13,216 nt of DNA from Candidatus Omnitrophota bacterium. GTDB lineage: Bacteria > Omnitrophota > Gorgyraeia > Gorgyraeales > Gorgyraeaceae. Both the position numbers and the translations under genes were made by a program. This document shows, piece after piece, positions 6,373-13,216 of the stretch (position 1 is the first letter of the stretch; each line of letters opens with the position of its first letter). The stretch lies in assembly GCA_026387215.1 (NCBI GenBank), contig JAPLMC010000041.1, forward strand, positions 1-13,216. The letters are read 5' to 3'. The notes under the pieces are model-generated. The model was not told the DNA's origin and made no database searches. It saw only the letters and a program-made list of their open reading frames with translations.

Positions 6373-6774
6373 ATGTTTTCATATAAGAACAAAAAAGGTT
6401 TTACTATCACAGAAGTAATTGTTTCTGCATTGATTATAGGTGTGCTTGCCGTAGGCGTGTTTAGCGCATTTTTTGGCGCACATCGCCTGCTTAATAGAGG
6501 TAGACATAGAATGCAGGCATATAATTTTGCAACAGAGGCTTTGGATAGATTAAGGAGTAATTATAAATATGCAGATTCTCAGATGACTTTAACTACAACT
6601 GCTTCAGATGCTGATGATCACTTAGAGTCTGAAATAGGCACTATCCTTAGAGGCGGTGAGTTTTTAAGTTTAATCAATCACACTCTTACGTATGATGTAA
6701 TTGACATAGGCGCTGCAACTGATGGATATAAACAGGTTATTGTTAAAGTGCATTGGGATGAGCCGGCTTTTTGA
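6373..6774 (+). CDS. Minor prepilin 6, PilV/GspI-like
   Basis: A 133-residue protein with leader MFSYKNKKG, then FTITEVIVSALIIGVLAVGVFSAF, a class III signal peptide with Glu+5. The helix continues with AHRLLNRGRHRMQAYNFATEALDRLR, which resembles the PilV/GspI type, where residues like AEALDRL follow the membrane helix. The end (QVIVKVHWDE) also fits minor pseudopilins. ATG 6373 is one base past the preceding TGA and gives a canonical short leader. The in-frame ATG 6349 lies inside pilin 5 and is less likely. The exact subfamily is uncertain. Confidence 0.85.
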   Translation: MFSYKNKKGFTITEVIVSALIIGVLAVGVFSAFFGAHRLLNRGRHRMQAYNFATEALDRLRSNYKYADSQMTLTTTASDADDHLESEIGTILRGGEFLSLINHTLTYDVIDIGAATDGYKQVIVKVHWDEPAF

Positions 6775-6817
6775 AAATTAATTTCTATGCCTTGAAGGTT
6801 CTGGAAGGGATGATTTT

Positions 6818-7375
6818 ATGTTGTCGCGAATGCACAATAAAACAGGCTTAACAATGGTAGAGATAATGATAGCTACGATTTTGCTGGGCGTTGTCTTTTT
6901 AGCAGTATCAAGCCTTTATTTAGCAAGCCAAAAATTTTACCTTGCTGCAGTTGAGAGAGTTGCTATAGGTTATGAAGTACAATATGCTATACAACATATT
7001 TATAAAAATACTATGCAGGCCATGGGAGATGAAATATCAGCGCCAAGTACATCTGGCATTCAACTGCCAAACGACACAAATACAAACACTCAAAGGCTGG
7101 ATATAAGAATAAATACTAATAATCCTGTTACAAGTAGTAATTATAGTTCAGCAACTACTTATAGTTATTATAGATCCGGAAGTGCGCTTATATTTGACAA
7201 TGGCGTTACTCAAGACGACCTGATACCAAAAGTAACTGTTACAGCTGTAAATTTTTTTAAAGATGTTGCAAACAATACAGTTACAGGTGATATAACAGCT
7301 ACTTACGGAACTCAGAGCCTCACGTTTTATTTTGCCTGTTACCCCCGCCTAACGTCTTTTAAATCAATACCTTAA
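6818..7375 (+). CDS. Minor prepilin 7, PilW/GspJ-like
   Basis: A 185-residue protein, the longest pilin in the array. The leader ends at Gly (HNKTG) followed by LTMVEIMIATILLGVVFLAV, so position +1 is Leu rather than Phe; Glu+5 is kept. The helix runs into YLASQKFYLAAVERVAIGYEVQYAIQHIYKN, as in PilW/GspJ proteins, and the rest is a Thr/Ser/Asn-rich beta domain. A GGAAGGGA ribosome site precedes ATG 6818. It closes the pilin array; minor subunits of this kind usually form the tip or prime assembly. The subfamily assignment rests on layout only. Confidence 0.85.
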   Translation: MLSRMHNKTGLTMVEIMIATILLGVVFLAVSSLYLASQKFYLAAVERVAIGYEVQYAIQHIYKNTMQAMGDEISAPSTSGIQLPNDTNTNTQRLDIRINTNNPVTSSNYSSATTYSYYRSGSALIFDNGVTQDDLIPKVTVTAVNFFKDVANNTVTGDITATYGTQSLTFYFACYPRLTSFKSIP

Positions 7376-7380
7376 ATGTA

Positions 7381-7409
7381 TTCCCAATATAAGTTTAAAA
7401 TGGTATAAT
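7381..7409 (+). promoter_or_regulatory. Probable promoter for the tRNA-Ala gene
   Basis: TATAAT at 7404-7409 lies 17 bp after TTCCCA at 7381-7386, which matches TTGACA at four of six positions. The predicted start, near 7416, leaves about 34 nt of 5' leader before the mature tRNA at 7450. The spacer holds nothing else that I recognise. Confidence 0.45.
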
Positions 7410-7449
7410 TAATAATTAAGAATTTTTCTTTTACGTCATAAAATTTATT

Positions 7450-7525
7450 GGGCCTGTAGCTCAGCTGGGAGAGCGCTTCGTTCGCAACGAAGAGGTCAGC
7501 GGTTCGATCCCGCTCAGGTCCACCA
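7450..7525 (+). tRNA. tRNA-Ala, anticodon CGC, with encoded CCA
   Basis: A complete 76-nt cloverleaf. The 7-bp acceptor stem (GGGCCTG with CAGGTCC) includes the G3:U70 pair that marks alanine tRNAs. The D-arm is GCTC/GAGC. The anticodon stem CTTCG/CGAAG encloses loop TTCGCAA, giving CGC at positions 34-36 (reads GCG, alanine). The T-arm is AGCGG/CCGCT with loop TTCGATC. A73 and CCA are encoded. The last five bases are also the start of a perfect hairpin that extends downstream. Confidence 0.97.
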
Positions 7526-7605
7526 AAAATTTTATAAAACAAAATTTTTGGTGAGATCTCGCCGATCAGTTTCGAATTGCAAAATTGACAGGCGGATCCA
7601 CCAAA
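7521..7605. repeat. Palindromic tRNA 3'-end-associated repeat
   Basis: CACCAAAAATTTT (7521-7533) pairs perfectly with AAAATTTTTGGTG (7541-7553) around a 7-nt loop, and the left arm includes the tRNA CCA. A second near-palindrome, GGTGAGATCTCGCC (7550-7563), follows at once. The stretch ends with TCCACCAAA (7597-7605), a 9-bp copy of the tRNA 3' end at 7519-7527. The layout looks like a short element placed at the tRNA end with the tRNA terminus repeated. The hairpin lacks a following T-run, so an intrinsic terminator is doubtful. Confidence 0.7.
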
Positions 7606-7620
7606 GCATAAGGAAATTTC

Positions 7621-8352
7621 ATGCGCTTTTACATTTCACCAGACTCAATAACTCCCCTAAAAAATACAATAGAGATAAAAGACAAGACAGAAATCCATCA
7701 TATACGCGACGTTATGAGACTTAAAAAAGGTGATGTTGTTAATATCTTTGATGGAAAGGGCAGCGAATTCTTGTGTTCTATTGAAGATGTGAGGAGAGAC
7801 GTGGTGACTATGGAAATTAAAGAAGCGCTGGTTTCTAGATCTAATATACCTTTAAATATTACATTGTATCAGGCGATTCCCAAAAAGGCAAAAATGGATT
7901 TTATAGTTGAAAAAGCTGTAGAATTAGGTGTGAACAGGATTGTGCCTATAGTAACTGATAGGACAGTGCCTGACATCAAGGATTTCACAGGTAAGACAGA
8001 GCGATGGAAAAGGATAGGCATGGCTAGCTCTAAACAATGCGGCAGGACAATACTACCTGTCATATCGGATGTGATATATTTTAATAGCGCTTTAATAGAC
8101 TCAAAGCAAAAGGATTTGGTAATTTTTGCCAGCCTTGATAAAGAAAATAAGCTTCTAAAAAATGTATTAAGAGGTTTAACCCCAAAAACAATCGCGGTAT
8201 TTATAGGACCTGAGGGTGATTTTAGCCCAAAAGAAATTTCTATGGCAAAAGAAAATAATTGCAGCATGTGTTCTTTAGGCTGCCTGGTCCTGAGGTCAGA
8301 AACAGCAGCTATGTGTGTAATGTCATGCTTGGGGTATGAGTATGGATTTTAA
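7621..8352 (+). CDS. rsmE: 16S rRNA (uracil-1498-N3)-methyltransferase RsmE
   Basis: Methylates N3 of U1498 of 16S rRNA using S-adenosylmethionine, acting on the 30S subunit. The 243-residue length is standard. An N-terminal PUA-like part carries HHIRDVMRLKKGD (26-38), and the SPOUT-type C-terminal domain forms the trefoil-knot SAM site. Family landmarks are QAIPKKAKMDFIVEKAVELGV (84-104), RWKRIGMASSKQCGR (128-142), IGPEGDFSPKE (195-205) and SLGCLVLRSETAA (218-230). The start is set by AAGGA at 7610-7614, six bases before ATG 7621. The knot region differs a little from the usual LGxRILRxETA, with Cys-Leu in place of the usual residue-Arg, and the last 30 residues hold five cysteines. It stands between the tRNA gene and a glycan-related group, with no functional link evident. 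Confidence 0.95.
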   Translation: MRFYISPDSITPLKNTIEIKDKTEIHHIRDVMRLKKGDVVNIFDGKGSEFLCSIEDVRRDVVTMEIKEALVSRSNIPLNITLYQAIPKKAKMDFIVEKAVELGVNRIVPIVTDRTVPDIKDFTGKTERWKRIGMASSKQCGRTILPVISDVIYFNSALIDSKQKDLVIFASLDKENKLLKNVLRGLTPKTIAVFIGPEGDFSPKEISMAKENNCSMCSLGCLVLRSETAAMCVMSCLGYEYGF

Positions 8353-8359
8353 AAAATAG

Positions 8360-8470
8360 AGTCTTTCTGAGTTGCCTCTCGGCTTTACCCAGGATGGCTT
8401 GAAATATAGTGAGCCTATTACCGAGGTTCTTCGGGAAATACATAAAATAGAACATTATGTTAAATTTTAA
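8360..8470 (+). pseudogene. Short orphan reading frame, probable gene remnant
   Basis: The only open frame across the rsmE to DUF2079 spacer runs from just after a TAG at 8357-8359 to TAA 8468-8470 and reads naturally as protein, for example LPLGFTQDGLKYSEPITEVL followed by an amphipathic, charged helix. It has no ATG and no ribosome site (TTG 8372 would be the only plausible start), and its stop lies inside the next gene. It looks like the C-terminal end of a small lost gene. The style recalls short antitoxin-like or hypothetical proteins, but I do not recognise a family. It could also be chance. Confidence 0.35.
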
Positions 8471-10394
8471 TTGGGTGACGGATGCAGGAGAAGATGTTAA
8501 AGATAGAATCGTATGGCTATTAATAGCCGCATATATATCGTGTTTTGGATATATAAGTTTTTTGAAATATCAATCTTTTGGTTATCAGGATTTCGATTTA
8601 GCTGTTTACAGCCAGACCTTATGGAATATTTTGCATGGGTCTACTTATAACTCTATACTTGGAATTGATTTTTTAGGTAACCATGCAGGTTTTATTTTGT
8701 TTCTAATTGCGCCTGTATATTTCGTGTTTAAATCTCCTTTGACATTGCTTTTTATCCAGTCCATATCTTTGGGCATAGCCGCATACCCTATTTATCTAAT
8801 AGCTAAAAAAGAATTAAATAGGAATATTGGCCTTGCTATAGTTTCTATTTATTTAATTTATCCCGCAGTTGGTTATGTAAATCTTTTCGAATTTCATCCT
8901 CAGACGCTTGCCGTGCCTTTCTTAATTTTTACGTATTACTATTTTGAAAAAGAAAATTTTAAGATGTTTGTGATATTTATGAGCCTATCTTTAATGTGCC
9001 AGGAAAATATTGCATTAATTATAGCGCTATTTGGGATATGCACTTTTTTTATAAAAAAAGATATTAAGTGGCTATTAACGCCTCTCTTAATTGGAATGGC
9101 ATGGTTTTGTATAATGGTTTTTAAAATTATACCCTATTTCAATAAAGGTACTATAGATTTTATCAGTATTTATAACCATATAGGCAATTCTCTCCCGGAA
9201 GTGTTGGGGTCTATCGTATTGCATCCTATAAAAATAATTAAGATAATGTTTGAATGGCAAAAGATGATATATTTATCACAAATATTTCTACCAGTTTCTT
9301 TTTTGTCGCTTTTTGATCTAAGGATTTTTATAGTAGCGCCAATATTCATACAACATTTGCTTTCTTTGCGCCCAAGCGAATATGATATTAGTACACATTA
9401 TGCAGCTGAATTAATACCGTTTATTTTTATTTCAACAATATATGGGATTAAAAGGATTATTAGCACTAGCCAGTTGAAAGCCAGAATAATAAAAAGATTT
9501 TTTATATTAGCTATATTAATTATAAGTGTTATCTCTAACATTTATTTAGGTCCTCAGTCAAGACTAATAAAATATTCCAAGGATTTTAAAAAAGATATTT
9601 CAGATTATATAAAACAGAGCTTTGTAAATAAGATACCAGAAACTGCAGGTGTTGTTTCTACATTTGAATTTCTGCCAAAATTATCTAATAGAAATTATCT
9701 TTATTCTTTCCATCACGTGGTTAATGGTTTTTATACTTTGTCAAATAAGCCTTATGTTTTTCCGGAAAACGCAGAATATGCTCTTTTAGATTTCAATGAT
9801 TCATTAACTTTTGATTCATTTTATATTCCAGGATCAGATGTCAATTTAAGAAAATTTATCTTAACAGGAAAATGGGGAGTTGTAGATATGGCAGGCAGCA
9901 TAGTATTATTGAGAAAGAATTATTCAGGCAATTATAGGCTTTATAGGGTTTTTGATAAGATGCCTGTAATTACACATGAAGGCTTAGTTAAGATAGATAA
10001 TAATCTTGAATTCCTGGGATACGACGCAGTGTTTAAAAATAGTCAGGTAAAAAAACAAATCAAATTAACTTTTTTTTGGAGAGCAACTGAACAACTAAAA
10101 AAGGATTATGAGAGCTTTATAGATATATTGAATTCGGATGGGGTTTTGCAATATAGATTTAAGAAATCTATCTGCTACAGGATATATCCAACCTATGCCT
10201 GGCAGAAAGGAGAGATTGTTAGCGAAGATTATGTTATATTCATACCTGAGGATGTAAAAAATGGATATTCTGTTGAGATGAGAATATTCGATTGCAAAAC
10301 AGGCAGTCCTTATAAAATGTTTTCGGTAGTTGAAAATTTAATGTATAAAGGAAATATTATTAATTTAGCAGATAAGGAAGGTACAGAAAGATGA
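8457..10394 (+). CDS. DUF2079 multi-pass membrane protein with C-terminal soluble domain
   Basis: A 645-residue integral membrane protein of the DUF2079 family, a group of predicted membrane proteins related in layout to GT-C glycosyltransferases; the substrate is unknown. Family landmarks are FDLAVYSQTLWNILHG (46-61), NHAGFILFLIAPVY (75-88), FEFHPQTLAVPF (144-155), QENIALIIALFG (182-193) and HYAAELIPFIFIS (314-326). About nine or ten hydrophobic helices are visible before residue 365. STFEFLPKLSNRNYLYSF (401-418) and WGVVDMAGSIVLLRK (473-487) belong to the soluble half. Residues about 515-640 (NNLEFLGYD, LTFFWRATEQ, YPTYAWQKGEIVSEDYVIFIP) look like the beta-sandwich domain found at the end of some membrane glycosyltransferases. 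ATG 8457 has no Shine-Dalgarno sequence but places the first membrane helix correctly. The two following genes suggest a role in surface glycans. Confidence 0.85.
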   Translation: MLNFNWVTDAGEDVKDRIVWLLIAAYISCFGYISFLKYQSFGYQDFDLAVYSQTLWNILHGSTYNSILGIDFLGNHAGFILFLIAPVYFVFKSPLTLLFIQSISLGIAAYPIYLIAKKELNRNIGLAIVSIYLIYPAVGYVNLFEFHPQTLAVPFLIFTYYYFEKENFKMFVIFMSLSLMCQENIALIIALFGICTFFIKKDIKWLLTPLLIGMAWFCIMVFKIIPYFNKGTIDFISIYNHIGNSLPEVLGSIVLHPIKIIKIMFEWQKMIYLSQIFLPVSFLSLFDLRIFIVAPIFIQHLLSLRPSEYDISTHYAAELIPFIFISTIYGIKRIISTSQLKARIIKRFFILAILIISVISNIYLGPQSRLIKYSKDFKKDISDYIKQSFVNKIPETAGVVSTFEFLPKLSNRNYLYSFHHVVNGFYTLSNKPYVFPENAEYALLDFNDSLTFDSFYIPGSDVNLRKFILTGKWGVVDMAGSIVLLRKNYSGNYRLYRVFDKMPVITHEGLVKIDNNLEFLGYDAVFKNSQVKKQIKLTFFWRATEQLKKDYESFIDILNSDGVLQYRFKKSICYRIYPTYAWQKGEIVSEDYVIFIPEDVKNGYSVEMRIFDCKTGSPYKMFSVVENLMYKGNIINLADKEGTER

Positions 10395-10400
10395 TGCACT

Positions 10401-11318
10401 GTGTTTAAAAAAAAAGAATGTGATATATGCGGGTCAACGGATAGAGAAATTATATATTCTTCTAAAAAGATAAGTCAAAATAGTTCTTATTTTGTAACTG
10501 AAGAAAATTTGTCCCATCCTTCTAGGATTGCCCGATGCAATAATTGCGGTTTTATTTTTGCCATCCCTTCAGAGGATCCGAACGTATTTTTTAACGCATA
10601 TATAAAAATGGTGGATGAAAAATACGTAGAGGAAGAGTTTGGTAGAAGATTATCAGCTCGTTCTATTCTTAGGAAGTTGAACAGATTTAAAAAATCTGGG
10701 AATAAGTTATTAGACATAGGCTGTTGCACGGGTTTTTTGTTAGATGAAGCAAGGAATATGGGGTGGGATACTTCTGGCGTTGAGCTTTCTACTTGGGCAT
10801 CGCGATATGCGACTGAAAAATTTAATCTAAAAATTTACAATATGCCTTTAGAAAAGGTTGTTTTTCCAAATGAATATTTTGATATAATAATTATGCAGGA
10901 TACAATCGAGCATCTTCAATATCCAAGGCAGGCGCTTTTAGAAGCAAACAGAATCTTAAAAACAAATGGCATATTATATATAAATACCCCTGATATAGTA
11001 AGCTTTACCAGTAAGATTTTAAAAGCAAAATGGTGGGGTATAAATCAGTTTCATTTATATTATTTTTCAAAGAAAAGTCTTAGCGAAATATTAAATTTAT
11101 CAGGTTTTGTTGTTCTGAAATATGATGCATATGCCAGAATATTTACTTTAAATTATTGGTCGGAAAGGTTTAGAAATTATAATAGTATAATTTATAGAAT
11201 ATTAAAAATTGTTATAAGAATAAAAATCTTTAAAAAAAGTTTTCTCCGAGTTAACTTAAGAGATCAAGTAGAAGTTTTTGCTAGAAAAGTGGTAAGCAAG
11301 AACAAAAGCTATGAATAA
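10401..11318 (+). CDS. Class I SAM-dependent methyltransferase with N-terminal zinc ribbon
   Basis: A 305-residue predicted cytoplasmic methyltransferase of the Methyltransf_23 type. The N-terminus has a putative zinc ribbon, C7-x2-C10 and C46-x2-C49 (CDIC, CNNC). The SAM-binding motif I is LLDIGCCTGFLLDEA (103-117), with acidic Glu128 (GVELS). Later motifs are DIIIMQDTIEHL (161-172) and RILKTNGILYINTP (184-197), then a WWGINQFHLYYFS segment (211-223) common to this subgroup in sugar and surface-polysaccharide clusters. GTG 10401 is the only start that fits: the nearby ATGs at 10391 and 10394 read into an early stop. It begins 6 bp after the DUF2079 gene and overlaps the next gene by 8 bp, so the three are probably one transcription unit. 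The methyl acceptor is unknown; a sugar is a reasonable guess. Confidence 0.88.
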   Translation: MFKKKECDICGSTDREIIYSSKKISQNSSYFVTEENLSHPSRIARCNNCGFIFAIPSEDPNVFFNAYIKMVDEKYVEEEFGRRLSARSILRKLNRFKKSGNKLLDIGCCTGFLLDEARNMGWDTSGVELSTWASRYATEKFNLKIYNMPLEKVVFPNEYFDIIIMQDTIEHLQYPRQALLEANRILKTNGILYINTPDIVSFTSKILKAKWWGINQFHLYYFSKKSLSEILNLSGFVVLKYDAYARIFTLNYWSERFRNYNSIIYRILKIVIRIKIFKKSFLRVNLRDQVEVFARKVVSKNKSYE

Positions 11319-12780
11319 CATAACAAAACTTTCCTTATTATTTTTAATCTTCGCGCTTTCTATTGCCAGATTTATTTATCTAGGTTCTGTACCTGGTATT
11401 AATAATGATGAGGCGCTTTATGGCATCAAGACATGTGTTATGATGCATGAGCCATTTACGTTTATTGGATTTAATTCATATACAGGCCCTATTATAAGTT
11501 ATTTGAGATTACCTTTTTATTATCTTATGGGTATTAATATTTTTTTATTAAGGTTTCCTATAGTTATTTTAAACTTAATTGCGATATTTTATGTGTATAA
11601 GATTCTTAAGGAAACATACAATAATATGACAGGAATCATAGGGGCATTGCTATTACTTATCATGCCTTGGTCTTTTATATACTCAAGATTTGCTGATGAA
11701 ACTCAGACTACGCTCATTCTTTTTGCCATAGGCGGATTATATTACCTAAATACCAATAAAAATATATCCAGCAGAATTTTGGCAGCTTTATTTTTAGGAA
11801 TAGGCGTTTTTAATCATATAATATTTATTATTGTGCCGATCTCGTATTTTATATACTTTTTAATAAAAAATAAATTTAAATTTAAGCTAGACAGGGCGAA
11901 TCTTTTATTTCTTATTATATTTCTGGGTTTTTTAATCGTCAGAATAGGTTTAATCTTAAAGTATCATTTTTTCTGGACAGAAGGGAGTGGTATTTATTAT
12001 CAAATTTCAGAAGCTGTAAATAAAAATCTAATATCCAAGTTCATATTTTTAACTCCATATTTTTTAAACATGCTGGATGGTAGTGCATTTTTTGAAAAAA
12101 CTACAGGAAGGATATTGTTCTATGTCCTTCCTTTTAATTCTTTTTTATTTGTAGCTTCTTTTTTATTTCTTATATTTAGATATAAATATAATTCGGAATT
12201 TAAAGATAAGGATAAGATGTTCGTGTGTATTTTTATCTTAAACTATTTAATATGCGCTATATTTTTAATGTGGTTTAATCCCAAATATTTCTTGGTTACA
12301 TTGATGTTTGCCACAATTCTAATAGCCATATTTATAGGAACAAGCAATATAAGAAACTCTATCAGGATTTTTTGCATGTCTTTTATTATAATATCAAATT
12401 GCTCATATATTTGGTATGACTATATTTATAGTTTTAAGAACAAAGGAGGCAGGGTTAGTTATTTTTTGGTGGGAAATTCCATAGAAGATAGTTGCGATTT
12501 TGTAGACACCAAAGTTCTTTATGATTATTTAAAGGCAAAAGGTATTAAAGATATAGTGGTTCCGGGATATGCTCCAAGGTTTCAGCTCATGTTTTTAGAT
12601 CTTAAAGAGAAGAGGTTGAATATTTTGGCAAGGCCAGAAAATATTTCTTCGGGCAAGTTCTGTTTTATATCGTATAAAGGCGATAATTTACCAGAGATAT
12701 TTGACATAAATAAGAATTATTTGGTAAGTAAACAAGACTCAAGTTTGAATAATTTCCAAATATTTTTGTTGCAAAAATGA
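11311..12780 (+). CDS. GT39/PMT_2-like membrane glycosyltransferase
   Basis: A 489-residue polytopic membrane protein resembling ArnT/PMT-type GT-C glycosyltransferases, which move a sugar from a polyprenyl-phosphate donor to an acceptor on the outer side of the inner membrane. After the first helix (7-25), the first external loop carries VPGINNDEALYG (28-39), where Asp33/Glu34 match the usual catalytic acidic pair. LRFPIVILNLIAIFYVYKIL (80-99) and SRFADETQTTLILFAIGGLYYL (125-146) are also typical. About ten to twelve hydrophobic helices are visible, followed by a soluble end of about 100 residues (LYDYLKAKGIKDIVVPGY). The start overlaps the methyltransferase stop by 8 bp, and its own stop overlaps the next start. 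The specific donor and acceptor are unknown. Confidence 0.85.
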   Translation: MNNITKLSLLFLIFALSIARFIYLGSVPGINNDEALYGIKTCVMMHEPFTFIGFNSYTGPIISYLRLPFYYLMGINIFLLRFPIVILNLIAIFYVYKILKETYNNMTGIIGALLLLIMPWSFIYSRFADETQTTLILFAIGGLYYLNTNKNISSRILAALFLGIGVFNHIIFIIVPISYFIYFLIKNKFKFKLDRANLLFLIIFLGFLIVRIGLILKYHFFWTEGSGIYYQISEAVNKNLISKFIFLTPYFLNMLDGSAFFEKTTGRILFYVLPFNSFLFVASFLFLIFRYKYNSEFKDKDKMFVCIFILNYLICAIFLMWFNPKYFLVTLMFATILIAIFIGTSNIRNSIRIFCMSFIIISNCSYIWYDYIYSFKNKGGRVSYFLVGNSIEDSCDFVDTKVLYDYLKAKGIKDIVVPGYAPRFQLMFLDLKEKRLNILARPENISSGKFCFISYKGDNLPEIFDINKNYLVSKQDSSLNNFQIFLLQK

Positions 12781-13216
12781 TAAAAAAATATTTTTATATA
12801 AAAACATTAGGATGCAAAGTCAACCAATATGAGTCCCAAGTTATACGCGAGAACTTTCTAAAAGACGGATATATTGAAATAAATAATGGGGATGAGGCTG
12901 ATGTATGTGTGATAAATACTTGTACGGTTACCTCAACAAGCGATGCCAAGTCTTTAAAGTTAATTCGTTCTAACCTTAAAAAAAAGAACAAATGCGTTGT
13001 TGTCACAGGTTGTATGATAGATGCCAAAGACTTGGATTTAGGTAAACTTAAAGGTGTAGATTTTATAGTAAAGAATAAGGATAAATATAATATATCTTAT
13101 ATTATAAAGGAGACACCCCAGTACCACTCGCTTCGCTTGGGTATGGGGCAAGGCCCTGTATCAGGGCAGATTACGGGTTTTAAAAATCATGTTAGAGCTT
13201 TTGTAAAGATCCAGGA
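12777..13216 (+). CDS. mtaB: tRNA methylthiotransferase, MtaB/MiaB family, 3'-partial
   Basis: Radical SAM enzyme that adds a methylthio group to a modified adenosine at tRNA position 37; in the MtaB group the substrate is t6A. Only the N-terminal UPF0004 domain is in the window. It has the three expected cluster-binding cysteines: C13 (TLGCKVNQYES), C49 (INTCTVT) and C79 (VTGCM). The sequence stops at HVRAFVKIQ, which in the family directly precedes the DGC...C..C radical SAM motif. ATG 12777 overlaps the glycosyltransferase TGA by three bases. The GCKVNQYES form favours MtaB over MiaB. The linker (residues about 113-130) holds a GC-rich palindromic block unlike the rest of the gene. Confidence 0.88.
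   Translation, partial: MIKKYFYIKTLGCKVNQYESQVIRENFLKDGYIEINNGDEADVCVINTCTVTSTSDAKSLKLIRSNLKKKNKCVVVTGCMIDAKDLDLGKLKGVDFIVKNKDKYNISYIIKETPQYHSLRLGMGQGPVSGQITGFKNHVRAFVKIQ
13114..13167. repeat. GC-rich palindromic block inside mtaB
   Basis: Two hairpins stand side by side in an otherwise AT-rich gene. The first pairs CCCCAGTACC (13116-13125) with GGGTATGGGG (13139-13148), with one bulged base. The second is a perfect GCCCTG/CAGGGC stem (13153-13158, 13162-13167) with a 3-nt loop. The 54-bp block is roughly 60% G+C and is read in frame within the variable linker between the two domains. It resembles coding-sequence-inserted palindromic repeats known from some bacteria. Confidence 0.6.

Noticed and set aside
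7521..7553. Intrinsic terminator for the tRNA-Ala gene
   Set aside because: The stem is perfect but A/T-rich in its middle and has no T-run after it. It also overlaps the mature tRNA 3' end, so I list it as a repeat.
7561..7603. A second, degenerate tRNA gene ending in CCA
   Set aside because: A TTCGAAT-like loop and a CCA end are present, but the spacing between them is about ten bases too long and no cloverleaf stems form.
1..13216. Insertion sequence, prophage or defence system
   Set aside because: No transposase, integrase, phage structural gene, nuclease or toxin-antitoxin pair could be recognised on either strand.

Overview
This AT-rich window (roughly one-third G+C by eye) comes from a Gram-negative-type bacterium: it encodes an outer-membrane secretin plus a type IV pilus/type II secretion motor. 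The gene content (a long run of PulG-type pilins, a DUF2079 protein, a zinc-ribbon methyltransferase, an MtaB-like enzyme) and the frequent lack of Shine-Dalgarno sequences resemble environmental lineages such as Omnitrophota or Elusimicrobiota. That placement is an impression from gene style, not a demonstrated assignment.

Region 1 (1-7375) is a type IV pilus/type II secretion-like locus, all on the + strand. It holds a 5'-partial secretin whose reading frame is broken near 780, a PilB/GspE ATPase, a PilC/GspF inner-membrane platform protein, and seven prepilin genes in a row. The pilins follow a consensus sigma70-type promoter (TTGACA-N16-TATAAT). They include two duplicated pairs: pilins 2 and 3 (older), and pilins 4 and 5 (younger, with a constant 418-bp offset). 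The younger duplication also copied the last codons of pilin 3, which remain as a relic between pilins 4 and 5. Pilin 4 has since lost a net 86 bp and is frameshifted. Pilins 6 and 7 look like minor PilV/GspI-like and PilW/GspJ-like subunits.

Region 2 (7376-8352) holds a tRNA-Ala gene with anticodon CGC and a G3:U70 pair, then an odd 80-bp tail. The tail begins with a perfect 13-bp hairpin overlapping the tRNA 3' end and finishes with a second copy of that end (TCCACCAAA). rsmE (16S rRNA m3U1498 methyltransferase) follows.

Region 3 (8353-13216) starts with a short orphan reading frame that looks like a gene remnant. It continues with three close or overlapping genes: a DUF2079 multi-pass membrane protein with a C-terminal soluble domain, a class I SAM methyltransferase with an N-terminal zinc ribbon, and a GT39/PMT_2-like membrane glycosyltransferase. 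These suggest cell-surface glycan work. The window ends inside an MtaB/MiaB-family tRNA methylthiotransferase gene that carries a GC-rich palindromic block in its interdomain linker.

I see no clear new defence, mobile or regulatory system. The most informative signals are the pilin array caught in the act of duplication and decay, two frame-breaking losses in the same apparatus, and three small repeat-like elements (between the ATPase and platform genes, at the tRNA 3' end, and inside mtaB).
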